From: Deltaproteobacteria bacterium | GTDB lineage: Bacteria; Desulfobacterota; Desulfomonilia; UBA1062 | Assembly (NCBI GenBank): GCA_029552245.1 | Contig: JAKPDW010000086.1 | Location: 1-64,000, forward strand | DNA length: 64,000 bases | Direction of reading: 5' to 3' | In this document: positions 47,617 to 56,707 of the stretch, in pieces | Numbering within the stretch: the first letter of the stretch is position 1 | Layout of the letters: each line of letters begins with the position of its first letter | Program-made: the position numbers and the translations under genes | The notes under the pieces: model-generated | The model's database searches: none | The model's input: only the letters and a program-made list of their open reading frames with translations | Told to the model about the DNA's origin: nothing

Positions 47617-48987
47617 CTAAAAAGAACAGTCCACTCCCAAGGCCAGCGCGCCCGAGAGGTCGTTCTCCACGGACACCGTGCCTGCACCCGTGCTTATGGC
47701 CGCGTCCCGGTACGTGATGACCCCGGTGCCGAGGTTGAAGGTGATCGAGGGGGTGACCCGGTATGCGAAGCCGAGGCCGATCATGAGATCGTTCTCGTAG
47801 TACACCTCCACGGCCCCGGTGGTGTTCCTGTAGAACCCATCCATGTCCTCGAAGTCGTACCACGTGTACAGGAAGCCGCAGCTGACTTCGAGGTCCCTGT
47901 TCAGGGCGTGGCATACCGAGGCGCCCACGCTGTAGGAGTCGCCCGCGAGGTCCGCCAGGCCCCTTCCGTCGGCTGAGCGGCCCCAGTCTGCGTCCTTCTG
48001 GAACCAGTAGTTGGCATCGAGTTCCACCCTGGTCCTGTCGCCGACACGGAAGGATGCGCCGAGGCCCACCATCGCGGGCAGGTCCCTCGGGCTCTCCGCC
48101 CCGTCCGAGAACAGCCCTGCCTCTTGGCTCACGTTGTCGCCGGACTTCACGTCCGCCCTGACGTCGATCCTCGTGGGCGACTCGTAATGCAAGGCGAGGT
48201 TGACCGCGTCCGAGGGCCTCACCTGGATGCCGCACACGACGCCCCAGCCCCTGCCCTCCTCGCTCACCCTCACCCTGAGCGGCACGTCCTGGGTCATGGG
48301 ACCCAGGAGACCCCCGGTGAGCGTGAGCCCCCCCCTGATCTCGTTCCTGATGGAGACCGTCCTGATGCCCGCGGCGAGGCTCACGCCTTCCGTGACCCTG
48401 CACGCTGCGCCGGCGGACAGGGCGAGGTAGAGCGAGGTCCCCTCCAGGTACTCGTCGTCGATGTCGTTGTAGATGAGCTCGTACGGCCCGCCCGGGCCTA
48501 TGATGCCGGCGCCCAGGAGCCGCGTGGAATACGAGCCGTCCGGATAATCGACGGCCGCCCCGCCTGCCGGGATGTAGGCCGCGGCGAACAAGGCCCAGCC
48601 GGGGCCGCAGTACGCGGCATGGACGTTCGGGACGATCCAGTCGGTTTTTTTCTGCTCGAACCTGAGGCGGCCCCCGCCGAGGGGATCATCGAAGGAGTGG
48701 CTCGGCCTCCTCACCCACGTCTGGTTCGAGATGTTGAGGTGATAGCCTTTCGAGAGGTCCACGAGCCCGGCCGGGTTGTATACCACGATGTCGGCGGCGT
48801 CTGTCGCCGCGTTGCGGTTGAGGCTCCGCGCGTACTCGGCGCTCTGGCACGTCTGGTTGTAGACCTGTGCGGACGCACCGGTATAAGGGGTCACGGCGGC
48901 GATGCATGCGAGAAACACGCACAGGAGCGTGATCGGCCCCGCCTTCCTGGATACCCTTGCCGGTTGCGGGGTCGATCGTCTCGTCAT
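47617..48987 (-). CDS. FadL/OmpP1-family outer-membrane transport protein
   Basis: A 456-residue beta-barrel protein of the FadL/TodX type, which lets long-chain fatty acids or aromatic hydrocarbons cross the outer membrane. A signal peptide (core GPITLLCVFLACIAAV, ending near ASA-QVYNQ) is followed by SLNRNAATDAADIVVYNPAG, the conserved NPA segment of the N-terminal plug. Alternating strands then run to an ending in LGVDCSF with terminal Phe, typical of barrels. Start ATG 48987 was chosen at the signal peptide; the frame stays open further upstream but that part is only the shadow of the PLP-enzyme gene. The ligand is unknown. Confidence 0.85.
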   Translation of the reverse strand: MTRRSTPQPARVSRKAGPITLLCVFLACIAAVTPYTGASAQVYNQTCQSAEYARSLNRNAATDAADIVVYNPAGLVDLSKGYHLNISNQTWVRRPSHSFDDPLGGGRLRFEQKKTDWIVPNVHAAYCGPGWALFAAAYIPAGGAAVDYPDGSYSTRLLGAGIIGPGGPYELIYNDIDDEYLEGTSLYLALSAGAACRVTEGVSLAAGIRTVSIRNEIRGGLTLTGGLLGPMTQDVPLRVRVSEEGRGWGVVCGIQVRPSDAVNLALHYESPTRIDVRADVKSGDNVSQEAGLFSDGAESPRDLPAMVGLGASFRVGDRTRVELDANYWFQKDADWGRSADGRGLADLAGDSYSVGASVCHALNRDLEVSCGFLYTWYDFEDMDGFYRNTTGAVEVYYENDLMIGLGFAYRVTPSITFNLGTGVITYRDAAISTGAGTVSVENDLSGALALGVDCSF

Positions 48988-49079
48988 GCGCTGGTGTATC
49001 TCTTGTCTCGTTTGTCCTCGGCGGGAGGCCCCGGGAATCCGCCGTGCCAGGGCGGTCGCAGAGGGGGCCTTCCCTTCGG

Positions 49080-50273
49080 TCACTTCCTCGAGGCCTTGTC
49101 GAAGGCCCTCTCGAGGTCGTCTATGATGTCCTCCACATCCTCCAGGCCCACTGCAAGGCGGAACAGCGTGTCGATGATGCCGAGCTCGTAGCGTCTCTCC
49201 CGGGTATAGTCGTAGTAGCTGACCGTCGCCGGGTGCGTGATGAGCGTCTCTGGCCCCCCGAAGCTGGGTCCTATGAAGATCATCTCGAGGGAATCCATGA
49301 AACGCTTGGCGTCCTCGAGATCCCCCTTCATGATGAAGGTGACCACGCAACCGCCGCCGGTCATCTGTTCTCTTGCGATGCTGTAGTGCTGGTGGCTCTC
49401 GAGGAACGGGTAGTACACCCTCTCCACGGCAGGGTGCGACTCGAGGAAGCGCGCCACCTCGAGCGCGGTTTCGTTCATGCGCTGGACCCTCATGGGGAAG
49501 GTCTTGAGCCCCCTGAGGAGGAGGTAGCAGCAGTGTGGGTCGATGAGGCCGCCCATGGACTTGTGGAGGCTCCTGATGGGCCCTATGTGCTCGCTCTTCC
49601 CGAGCACGACGCCCGCCAGGATGTCGTTGTGACCCGAGAGATACTTGGTGCAGCTGTGCGTGACGAGGTCGATGCCGAACTCCAGCGGCCTCTGGTTTAT
49701 GGGGGTGGCGATGGTGCTGTCGATGAGGGTCATGACCCCGTACTTGTCGGCGATCTTCTTGAGGAGCACGAGGTCGAACACGTTCAGATAGGGGTTCGTG
49801 GGCGACTCGGAGAAGATGAACCTCGTGTTCTTCTTGATGGCCTTCTCCAGGGCCTCGTAATCGCCGAACGGGACCACGGTGCACTCCACCCCGAAGCGCT
49901 GGAGATAGGTGTTGCAGAACTCCAGGGTCTTCTTGTAGCTGTCGTCCGTTATCACGATGTGGTCGCCGGTGTTCACCAGGGACAGGATCGTGGTGGTGAT
50001 GGCCATCATGCCCGAGGAGAAGACGAGGGAGTCCTCGGCGCCCTCGAGGTCCGCCAGCCTGCGCTCGGCGATGAGCTCCGTCGGGTTTCCGTACCGGCCG
50101 TACTCGAACCGGGGCTTGTTTCCCTTGGTGTACTCCTCTATATCCCTGCTGTCCTTGAACACGTAGGTCGACGTCTGAAAGATGGGGGTGGTCAGCGAGT
50201 CCGCGTAGCGCTCCCTCGGTTCACCTGCATGGATGGCTCGGGATGCGATCCCCGGTTTCCTCCTCTGGTTCAT
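49080..50273 (-). CDS. transsulfuration-family PLP enzyme (cystathionine gamma-synthase-like)
   Basis: This 397-residue Cys/Met-metabolism enzyme uses pyridoxal phosphate. Signatures are YGRYGNPTELIAERRLADLE, FSSGMMAITTTILSL, and the PLP lysine in THSCTKYLSGHNDILAG; SFGGPETLITHPATVS is the C-terminal substrate block. Relatives are MetB (cystathionine from O-acyl-homoserine), MetC/MGL and MetY; residue comparison alone does not separate them, though cystathionine gamma-synthase fits the overall pattern best. ATG 50273 is preferred because AAGGAG lies six bases upstream; ATG 50279 abuts it. No SAM riboswitch was recognised upstream. Confidence 0.88.
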   Translation of the reverse strand: MNQRRKPGIASRAIHAGEPRERYADSLTTPIFQTSTYVFKDSRDIEEYTKGNKPRFEYGRYGNPTELIAERRLADLEGAEDSLVFSSGMMAITTTILSLVNTGDHIVITDDSYKKTLEFCNTYLQRFGVECTVVPFGDYEALEKAIKKNTRFIFSESPTNPYLNVFDLVLLKKIADKYGVMTLIDSTIATPINQRPLEFGIDLVTHSCTKYLSGHNDILAGVVLGKSEHIGPIRSLHKSMGGLIDPHCCYLLLRGLKTFPMRVQRMNETALEVARFLESHPAVERVYYPFLESHQHYSIAREQMTGGGCVVTFIMKGDLEDAKRFMDSLEMIFIGPSFGGPETLITHPATVSYYDYTRERRYELGIIDTLFRLAVGLEDVEDIIDDLERAFDKASRK

Positions 50274-50421
50274 GCTCATCTCCTTGTACTTGCCATGGAA
50301 CGAATCAATACGGTGTATCGCTAATATACCGGGGATATGGTGTCAAGAAAACACTTCTCGTATTCTCGGTGAGATAGGCTCTCGTTGAGAGGGCGATGCA
50401 CTTGTGGTAGAAACCTGCGGC

Positions 50422-51063
50422 ATGAACCCCATCGTCGAGGACATACGGCGCCTGGCGTACGGCCTGTTCAAGAACGCTTCCCTCAGCCACGACTGGGACC
50501 ACACCCAGCGCGTCTACAGGCTCTGCATGCATATCGGCCAGGTCGAGGGCGCCGACTGCGAGGTCCTCTCGGTCGCCGCCCTGCTCCACGATATCGGGAG
50601 GATAAGCCAGGATGTCTCCCGGGGCGCCGTGTGCCATGCCGAGGAGGGCGCGCGCATGGCACGCGAGATCCTCTCGCCCTTCGACCTGCCCGCCGAGAAG
50701 AAGGACAACGTCATTCACTGCGTCCTGACACACCGCTTCCGGAACAGCCACGTGCCCGAAACCCTCGAGGCCAGGTGCCTGTTCGACGCGGACAAACTCG
50801 ACGCCATCGGCGCCGTGGGCATCGCCAGGGCGTACCTCTTCGCAGGCGAGGTCGGCGCCGTGCTCCACAACCCGGAGGCCTCCCCCGAGGAGACGTTGCC
50901 CTACACGAGGGACGACACGGGTTACCGCGAGTACATGGTCAAGCTCAGGAAGATCAAGGACCGCATGCTCACCTCCGAGGGCAGGCGCATGGCCCAGGAC
51001 CGCCATGCCTTCATGGAGGCCTTCTTCGAGAGGTTCCTCAAGGAATACGAGGGGGACGTCTGA
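50422..51063 (+). CDS. HD-domain phosphohydrolase
   Basis: A 213-residue HD-superfamily protein with HDWDHTQRVYRL (first His/Asp), VAALLHDIGRISQD (HD pair) and a later FDADKLDAIGAVGIARAY block, as in the YedJ-like branch. Such enzymes hydrolyse phosphate esters of nucleotides or related compounds with a divalent metal; the substrate is unknown. A GTG 18 bases earlier with GAGAGGG upstream may be the true start. It precedes hypAB by 58 bases and could be in the same transcript, but no functional link is known. Confidence 0.85.
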   Translation: MNPIVEDIRRLAYGLFKNASLSHDWDHTQRVYRLCMHIGQVEGADCEVLSVAALLHDIGRISQDVSRGAVCHAEEGARMAREILSPFDLPAEKKDNVIHCVLTHRFRNSHVPETLEARCLFDADKLDAIGAVGIARAYLFAGEVGAVLHNPEASPEETLPYTRDDTGYREYMVKLRKIKDRMLTSEGRRMAQDRHAFMEAFFERFLKEYEGDV

Positions 51064-51121
51064 GTGCAGGCCGCCTTTAGGGTGTCAGGCATCCGGGGAC
51101 CGCTCGAGGAGGGATGAGCTG

Positions 51122-51472
51122 GTGCACGAGCTTCCCGTCATGCAGAGCATCCTCGGCATCGTGCTCAGACACGCCCTCATGCACGGCGTGAAGAGGGTCC
51201 ACTCCATCTCCCTCGATGTCGGCGAGCTGAGCGACCTCGAGGAGGAGTGGATGCAGAAGTACTTCGACCACCTGAGCAGGGGTACCGTGGCCGAGGGCGC
51301 CAGGTTGAAGGTGAGATGGGTCAAGGCGGTGCTCGTGTGCGATGGGTGTTCCACCCGGTTCGAGCTCGACAGGAACCGCAGTGAACCGCCCGCGTGCCCG
51401 GGGTGCGGGGGCACGAGGCTCTCGCTCGCATCCGGCAGGGAGTACCATATCAAGGACATGGAGGCCGAGTGA
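51122..51472 (+). CDS. hypA: hydrogenase nickel-incorporation protein HypA
   Basis: HypA delivers nickel to [NiFe]-hydrogenase precursors together with HypB. The 116-residue product has the zinc ribbon CDGC-x-n-CPGC (VCDGCSTRFEL; PACPGCGG). The start was fixed at GTG 51122 because it yields MHELPVMQSIL: family members need His2 next to the N-terminus to bind nickel, and GAGGAGGG lies upstream. The later ATG (MQSIL) would remove that histidine. The stop overlaps the hypB ATG by one base. No hydrogenase genes are in the window. Confidence 0.94.
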   Translation: MHELPVMQSILGIVLRHALMHGVKRVHSISLDVGELSDLEEEWMQKYFDHLSRGTVAEGARLKVRWVKAVLVCDGCSTRFELDRNRSEPPACPGCGGTRLSLASGREYHIKDMEAE

Positions 51473-52140
51473 TGGGAGAGATACGGCTGATCGAGGTCAA
51501 GGAGGACATCCTTTCCGACAACAAGAGGGAGGCCCAAGAGCTCAGGGGACTCTTGAAACAGTCGAAGACCTTTCTCCTCAACCTCATGTCTTCTCCGGGC
51601 GCGGGCAAGACCACGCTCATCACGAGGACCATAGAGAGGCTGAGGGACACCTTCCGCATGGCCGTGATCGAGGCGGACATCGACTCGACGGTGGACGCGC
51701 AGAAGATAGCGGGCCTCGGCATACCCGCCGTGCAGATACGGACCGGGGGCTTCTGCCACCTCGATGCATCCATGGTCAGAAAGGGGCTCGACGCCCTCGA
51801 TCTTGACCGGCTCGACCTCGTGATCATCGAGAACGTGGGCAACCTGGTGTGCCCGGCGGAGTTCGACACGGGCTCGATCAAGAACGCGATGATCCTGAGC
51901 GTGCCCGAGGGCGACGACAAGCCCCTCAAGTACCCCCTCATGTTCACGGTGTCGCACGCGCTCGTGGTGAACAAGATCGATTACCTCGGCCTGTCGGATT
52001 TCGACATGGAGGCCCTCTCCATACGCGTGCGCGCCCTGAACCGGGATATCGAGATATTCGAGGTCTCCTCGAAGACCGGCCGGGGTGTGGATGCGTGGGC
52101 CGGCTGGCTCGCCGAGCAGGTAAACGCCTTTGTTGCATGA
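51472..52140 (+). CDS. hypB: hydrogenase nickel-incorporation GTPase HypB
   Basis: A 222-residue G3E-type GTPase that drives nickel insertion. P-loop [38 protein letters not shown], the metal-binding loop [27 protein letters not shown] and the guanine motif [10 protein letters not shown] are all present. It lacks the His-rich N-terminal nickel store seen in some HypB proteins. It is translationally coupled to hypA. HypC-F are absent locally. Confidence 0.96.
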   Translation: MGEIRLIEVKEDILSDNKREAQELRGLLKQSKTFLLNLMSSPGAGKTTLITRTIERLRDTFRMAVIEADIDSTVDAQKIAGLGIPAVQIRTGGFCHLDASMVRKGLDALDLDRLDLVIIENVGNLVCPAEFDTGSIKNAMILSVPEGDDKPLKYPLMFTVSHALVVNKIDYLGLSDFDMEALSIRVRALNRDIEIFEVSSKTGRGVDAWAGWLAEQVNAFVA

Positions 52141-52226
52141 CACCGAGGCCCTGTGTAATAGTGTCCGCCGAGTTGCGCCCCGTAGCGGCGCATCCGGGTG
52201 GAAACAAGGTCAGACAAGGGGCATGC

Positions 52227-53450
52227 ATGATAAGGATCAACGAAAACTTCCTCAAGCTGAGGCCGTCGTACCTCTTCTCTGAGATATCGAGGCGCCTGGC
52301 GGCCTTCCAGGACAGCCACAAGGGGGCGAGCATCATCCGCCTGGGCATCGGCGACGTGACCAGGCCGTTGCCCAGGGCATGCATCGACGCCTTCCACAAG
52401 GCCGTGGACGAGATGGCCCGCCAGGACACCTTCAGGGGCTACGGCCCCGAGCAGGGATACCTCTTCCTCAGGGAGAAGATCGCCGAGTTCGACTACCGCT
52501 CGCGCGGCGCCGACATAGACGCCGACGAGATCTTCATCAGCGACGGCGCGAAGAGCGACACCGCGAACATCCAGGAGATCTTCTCCCAGGACGTGCGCGT
52601 TGCCATCCCGGATCCCGTCTACCCGGTATACCTGGACACCAACGTCATGGCTGGCAGGGCCGGGGACATGACCGACGGCAGGTACTCGAACATCGCCTAC
52701 CTCGATGCCACGCCCGACAACGGCTTCGTGCCCACCCCGCCCGACGGGCAGGTGGACCTCGTGTACCTCTGTTACCCCAACAACCCGACAGGCGCCGTCA
52801 TCACGAAAGAGAGGCTCGCCCAGTGGGTGGACTACGCGCGCAGGAACAAGGCGCTCATCCTCTACGACGCGGCGTACGAGGCTTTCATAAGGGACGATGA
52901 CCTCCCCAGGACCATCTACGAGATCGAGGGCGCGACCGAGGTCGCCATCGAGTTCAGGAGCTTCTCGAAGACCGCCGGCTTCACGGGGACGAGGTGCGCG
53001 TTCACCGTGGTGCCCAAGGAGTGCACGGCGTACGACTCCGCGCTCAGGCCCCACTCCTTGCACGGACTCTGGATGAGACGCCAGTCGACGAAGATGAACG
53101 GCGTGTCGTATCCCGTCCAGCGCGCGGCCGAGGCCGTCTACACGCCCGAGGGAAGGGCCCAGGTCAAGGAACTCATCGACGGGTACATGGAGAACGCATC
53201 CCTCATCAGGTCCTCCATGGAAGACCTCGGCCTCCCCAGCACGGGTGGGGAAAACTCCCCGTACATCTGGGTCGAAACGGGCATGGACTCGTGGGACTTC
53301 TTCGACATGCTCCTCGAGAAGGCGCACGTGGTATGCACGCCGGGCGAGGGGTTCGGCAGGTGCGGCAGGGGTTTCGTCCGCATCAGCGCCTTCAACTCGA
53401 GGCAGAACGTCGAGCTCGCCATCGATAGGATCAGGAAGGTCCTGTCCTGA
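52227..53450 (+). CDS. dapL: LL-diaminopimelate aminotransferase
   Basis: DapL converts tetrahydrodipicolinate directly to LL-diaminopimelate, using glutamate as amino donor and bypassing the succinyl or acetyl branch of lysine synthesis. The 407-residue length and motifs fit: [65 protein letters not shown] and the PLP lysine in [23 protein letters not shown] precedes ATG 52227. dapF, the next enzyme of the path, follows 0.56 kb downstream on the same strand. Confidence 0.95.
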   Translation: MIRINENFLKLRPSYLFSEISRRLAAFQDSHKGASIIRLGIGDVTRPLPRACIDAFHKAVDEMARQDTFRGYGPEQGYLFLREKIAEFDYRSRGADIDADEIFISDGAKSDTANIQEIFSQDVRVAIPDPVYPVYLDTNVMAGRAGDMTDGRYSNIAYLDATPDNGFVPTPPDGQVDLVYLCYPNNPTGAVITKERLAQWVDYARRNKALILYDAAYEAFIRDDDLPRTIYEIEGATEVAIEFRSFSKTAGFTGTRCAFTVVPKECTAYDSALRPHSLHGLWMRRQSTKMNGVSYPVQRAAEAVYTPEGRAQVKELIDGYMENASLIRSSMEDLGLPSTGGENSPYIWVETGMDSWDFFDMLLEKAHVVCTPGEGFGRCGRGFVRISAFNSRQNVELAIDRIRKVLS

Positions 53451-54006
53451 CCCCCAAAGACAAGAGCCCCCTTGTCCGATGGAGCCGGGGCCCCTTCGAA
53501 AAGCGGCATCCGGGTGCACCCCCACGTCCCGGGCCCGTGTGTCCGCCTTCACCCGGTGTCTTCCCGTCACCACCGGGGCGGGGTCGCTCACTGCCGGCCG
53601 CCGGGCTCACGGGCGCTTACGCCTGCGGCCCTCGGGCGAGCCCCACATCGAGGAATCGGGTCTCGAGGGGCACACGTGAAGACCACAACGGCGTCGTGAC
53701 GGGTCTTTCCGACGGTCACGAACCATGGGCGGATCGCCTCCCGTGATGCGGCCGAGGCCCCGGGCGCAAAAACACGGTATCCGAGCGCCACGCACGAAAG
53801 CCACGCCTGCCTTCCACACGGCCGGGCACGCGGCGCACGCTTGGGGAGAACCGCGATGCCGGGCCCGCGAGGCGGCACCTCGTGCCTGGCTTCACCGCCA
53901 TTCCCCCAGCCTCGGTGTTGACGGCGCCTTTTCACTCTGTTAATTCTTGCCTACCTTATGCGGCCCTGCAGGCGGCATGACCCTTGAGACGCAAAGCGGC
54001 GGACAC
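53451..54006. other. 556-base GC-rich gap between dapL and dapF
   Basis: No ORF with ribosome-binding site or host codon pattern is supported. A weak hairpin (GACAAG 53459-53464 with CTTGTC 53471-53476) just after dapL may help end its transcript. No other structure is recognised. Confidence 0.35.
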
Positions 54007-54822
54007 ATGGAGACCATCACCTTCACCAAGATGTCGGGTGCCGGCAACGACTTCATCATGATCGACGCCTGCTCGAGCGACCTCCACCTCCCGTGGAGCG
54101 AGAAGGCCGCATCCTGGTGCCGCCTGAAGACGGGCATCGGCGCGGACGGCCTCATCGTGATCGCACCCCACGAGGAGTGCGACTTCACCATGCGCATCTT
54201 CAACTCCGACGGGAGCGAGGCGGACATGTGCGGCAACGGCGCGCGCTGCGCCGCCCTCTTCGCCCGCATGCAGGGGCTCGCCGGCCCGGAGATGCGCTTC
54301 ATGACAAAGGCCGGCGTCATCGGCGCGAAGGTGCGGGAAAACCGGGCCGCCATAGAAATGACCGAGCCCAGGGATCTCGCCTGCGGCATGAGCGTCCAAG
54401 CGGACGACGAGCCGCTGACCGTGCACTTCGTGAACACCGGCGTGCCCCATGCCGTCCTCTTCACGAGGGATCTGGACGCTGAGCCGGTTGCCGATCTCGG
54501 GAGGCGCCTGAGGTACCACGAGCTCTTCGCCCCGACGGGTACGAACGTGGACTTCGTCGAGGCCGCAGGGGGAAACGTGATCAGGGTGCGCACCTACGAG
54601 AGGGGCGTGGAGGCCGAGACGCTCGCATGCGGCACAGGCGCCGTCGCCTCGGCGATCGTCTCTCACCGTCTCGGCATGGTGCAGGCCCCACCCATAACGG
54701 TGAAGATGCCGGGCGGCGACCTCGCCGTGGATTTCGCCGCCAATGGAAGCGCCTACACTTCCGTATGGCTCGATGGGCCGGTGGATGTCGTGTTCAAGGG
54801 GGAGATAGATGCCAGGCGGTAA
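54007..54822 (+). CDS. dapF: diaminopimelate epimerase
   Basis: DapF interconverts LL- and meso-diaminopimelate for lysine and peptidoglycan. The 271-residue protein opens TFTKMSGAGNDFIMIDA; the two catalytic cysteines lie in ADMCGNGARCAALFA and ETLACGTGAVASAIV. Start ATG 54007 gives the normal N-terminus; earlier in-frame ATGs at 53947 and 53977 would add an unlike extension. It probably shares regulation with dapL, though the long gap argues for a separate promoter. guaA follows after 47 bases. Confidence 0.96.
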   Translation: METITFTKMSGAGNDFIMIDACSSDLHLPWSEKAASWCRLKTGIGADGLIVIAPHEECDFTMRIFNSDGSEADMCGNGARCAALFARMQGLAGPEMRFMTKAGVIGAKVRENRAAIEMTEPRDLACGMSVQADDEPLTVHFVNTGVPHAVLFTRDLDAEPVADLGRRLRYHELFAPTGTNVDFVEAAGGNVIRVRTYERGVEAETLACGTGAVASAIVSHRLGMVQAPPITVKMPGGDLAVDFAANGSAYTSVWLDGPVDVVFKGEIDARR

Positions 54823-54869
54823 GGCCGAAACGATCCTGATACACCATTGTTCGCCAGGGACGACGAGCC

Positions 54870-56408
54870 ATGCGTGAATTCGTCGCGGTGCTCGACTACG
54901 GTTCGCAGTACGCCCAGCTCATATCGAGGCGCATCCGCGAGTGCGGTGTGTACTGCGAGATCCTGCCCCACGACCTGAAGGCCCCCGAACTCGACTCCAT
55001 GCACCCGGGGGCGGTGGTCCTCTCGGGAGGCCCGGCATCGGTGCTCGACAAAGGCAGCCCGGGCATCGACCCCGAGGTCTTCGAGCTCGGCGTGCCCATC
55101 CTCGGCATCTGCTACGGGTTGCAGCTCACCTCGAAGGTCCTGGGAGGGGTCATCGAACGTGGACGATCAGGGGAGTACGGGCCGGCTCTCATCGAGATCG
55201 ACGTCCCCGGAAGGCTCTTCGACGGCCTCGGCGAAAGACTCGACGTCTGGATGAGCCACGGTGACCACGTGAGCGTCCCGCCTGAGGGGTTCACGGTGCT
55301 CGCCCACACGGACACCTGCCAGGTCGCGGCCATGGCTGACGAGTCGAGGAAGATCTACGGGGTGCAGTTCCATCCCGAGGTCGCCCATACCCCCCTGGGA
55401 AAGGAGATCCTCCGGAACTTCCTCTACAAGATAGCCGGTCTCTCCGGCGGGTGGTCCATGAAGGGGTTCATCGAGGAATCGGTACGCTCCATCAGGGAAC
55501 AGGTGGGGGACTCGAAGGTGATCTGCGGCATGTCGGGCGGGGTGGACTCGTCGGTGGTGGCGGCCCTGCTCGACAAGGCGGTGGGTCCCCGCATGACCGC
55601 CATATTCGTGGACAACGGCCTCCTCAGGGCCTCTGAGGCACAGGAGATCCGACGGACCTTCACGGAGACCTACCCGCTCAACCTGGACATCGTCGATGCC
55701 AGAAAACGCTTTCTGGATGCGCTCAGGGGGGTGACCGACCCGGAGGAGAAACGCAAGGTCATAGGAAAGACCTTCATCGAGGTGTTCTACAATGAGGCGG
55801 ATCGCATAGGCGGCGCCGAGTTTCTCGCCCAGGGCACCCTGTACCCGGACGTCATCGAGAGCAGGTCGGCCAAGGGTGGGCCTTCGGCCACCATCAAGAG
55901 CCACCACAACGTGGGCGGGCTGCCCCCTGACCTCAAGTTCAAGCTCATCGAGCCCCTCAAGGAACTCTTCAAGGACGAGGTCCGCCTGCTCGGCAGGGAG
56001 CTCGGCCTGCCCGAGACCATCATAGAGCGGCAACCCTTCCCGGGGCCGGGCCTGGCGGTCAGGATCCTCGGCGAGGTGACCGCCGAGAACGTGGAGATCC
56101 TGCAGGAGGCGGACAAGAGGGTGCAGGAGGAGATGGCCGCGTGGGAGGGCTACCGTGGCGTCTGGCAGTCCTTCGCAGTGCTGCTGCCGGTCAAGAGCGT
56201 GGGCGTAATGGGCGACGAGAGGACGTACGCGAACGTGATCGCCATCCGGGCGGTTCACAGCGTGGACGGCATGACCGCCGACTGGGTGAAGGTCCCCTAC
56301 GAGCTGCTGGCCAGGATGTCCACCCGGATCATCAACGAGGTCAGGGGCGTCAACCGCGTCGTCTACGACATCAGCTCGAAGCCGCCGAGCACCATCGAGT
56401 GGGAGTGA
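54870..56408 (+). CDS. guaA: GMP synthase (glutamine-hydrolysing)
   Basis: GuaA aminates XMP to GMP. The 512-residue protein contains the class I amidotransferase ([15 protein letters not shown] with the nucleophile Cys; [18 protein letters not shown] with His/Glu), the ATP-pyrophosphatase P-loop [19 protein letters not shown], and the C-terminal dimer domain ending [16 protein letters not shown] PurF-like gene follows 0.3 kb later, giving a small purine grouping. All catalytic residues are present. Confidence 0.98.
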   Translation: MREFVAVLDYGSQYAQLISRRIRECGVYCEILPHDLKAPELDSMHPGAVVLSGGPASVLDKGSPGIDPEVFELGVPILGICYGLQLTSKVLGGVIERGRSGEYGPALIEIDVPGRLFDGLGERLDVWMSHGDHVSVPPEGFTVLAHTDTCQVAAMADESRKIYGVQFHPEVAHTPLGKEILRNFLYKIAGLSGGWSMKGFIEESVRSIREQVGDSKVICGMSGGVDSSVVAALLDKAVGPRMTAIFVDNGLLRASEAQEIRRTFTETYPLNLDIVDARKRFLDALRGVTDPEEKRKVIGKTFIEVFYNEADRIGGAEFLAQGTLYPDVIESRSAKGGPSATIKSHHNVGGLPPDLKFKLIEPLKELFKDEVRLLGRELGLPETIIERQPFPGPGLAVRILGEVTAENVEILQEADKRVQEEMAAWEGYRGVWQSFAVLLPVKSVGVMGDERTYANVIAIRAVHSVDGMTADWVKVPYELLARMSTRIINEVRGVNRVVYDISSKPPSTIEWE

Positions 56409-56707
56409 GACGGGCCCGCCCGTGCGGCGCGACGTCGGGTTGCACCCGGTGAGGGGTGTTACGGGAAGCGGGCCCGAAGGGCATGCAACGGTTCCCGGGG
56501 ACCGGCCTGCGTGTCGAGCCGCGGCGAGGCTGGGAAGGATCGATCGGCATGGCCGTCCTCCACGCAATCCCGGGCGCACGGAGGAGCCCGTCTCCTGGGC
56601 GCCTCGGGACACGACGGCCGATCGCGGCTCGCTTGCACTGAACGAAGACACTTTGTAAGAAAGAGAACCTCGAGGAATCGCCACAACGAAAGCAAGGGGG
56701 GCAGGAC

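Noticed and set aside
48988-49884. Upstream extension of the FadL-type frame
   Set aside because: The first ~300 codons are an out-of-frame shadow of the PLP-enzyme gene; a signal peptide at 48987 marks the real start.
53451-53946. Possible gene in the dapL-dapF gap
   Set aside because: Frames on both strands are Pro/Arg/Gly-rich and unsupported by start signals; looks non-coding.
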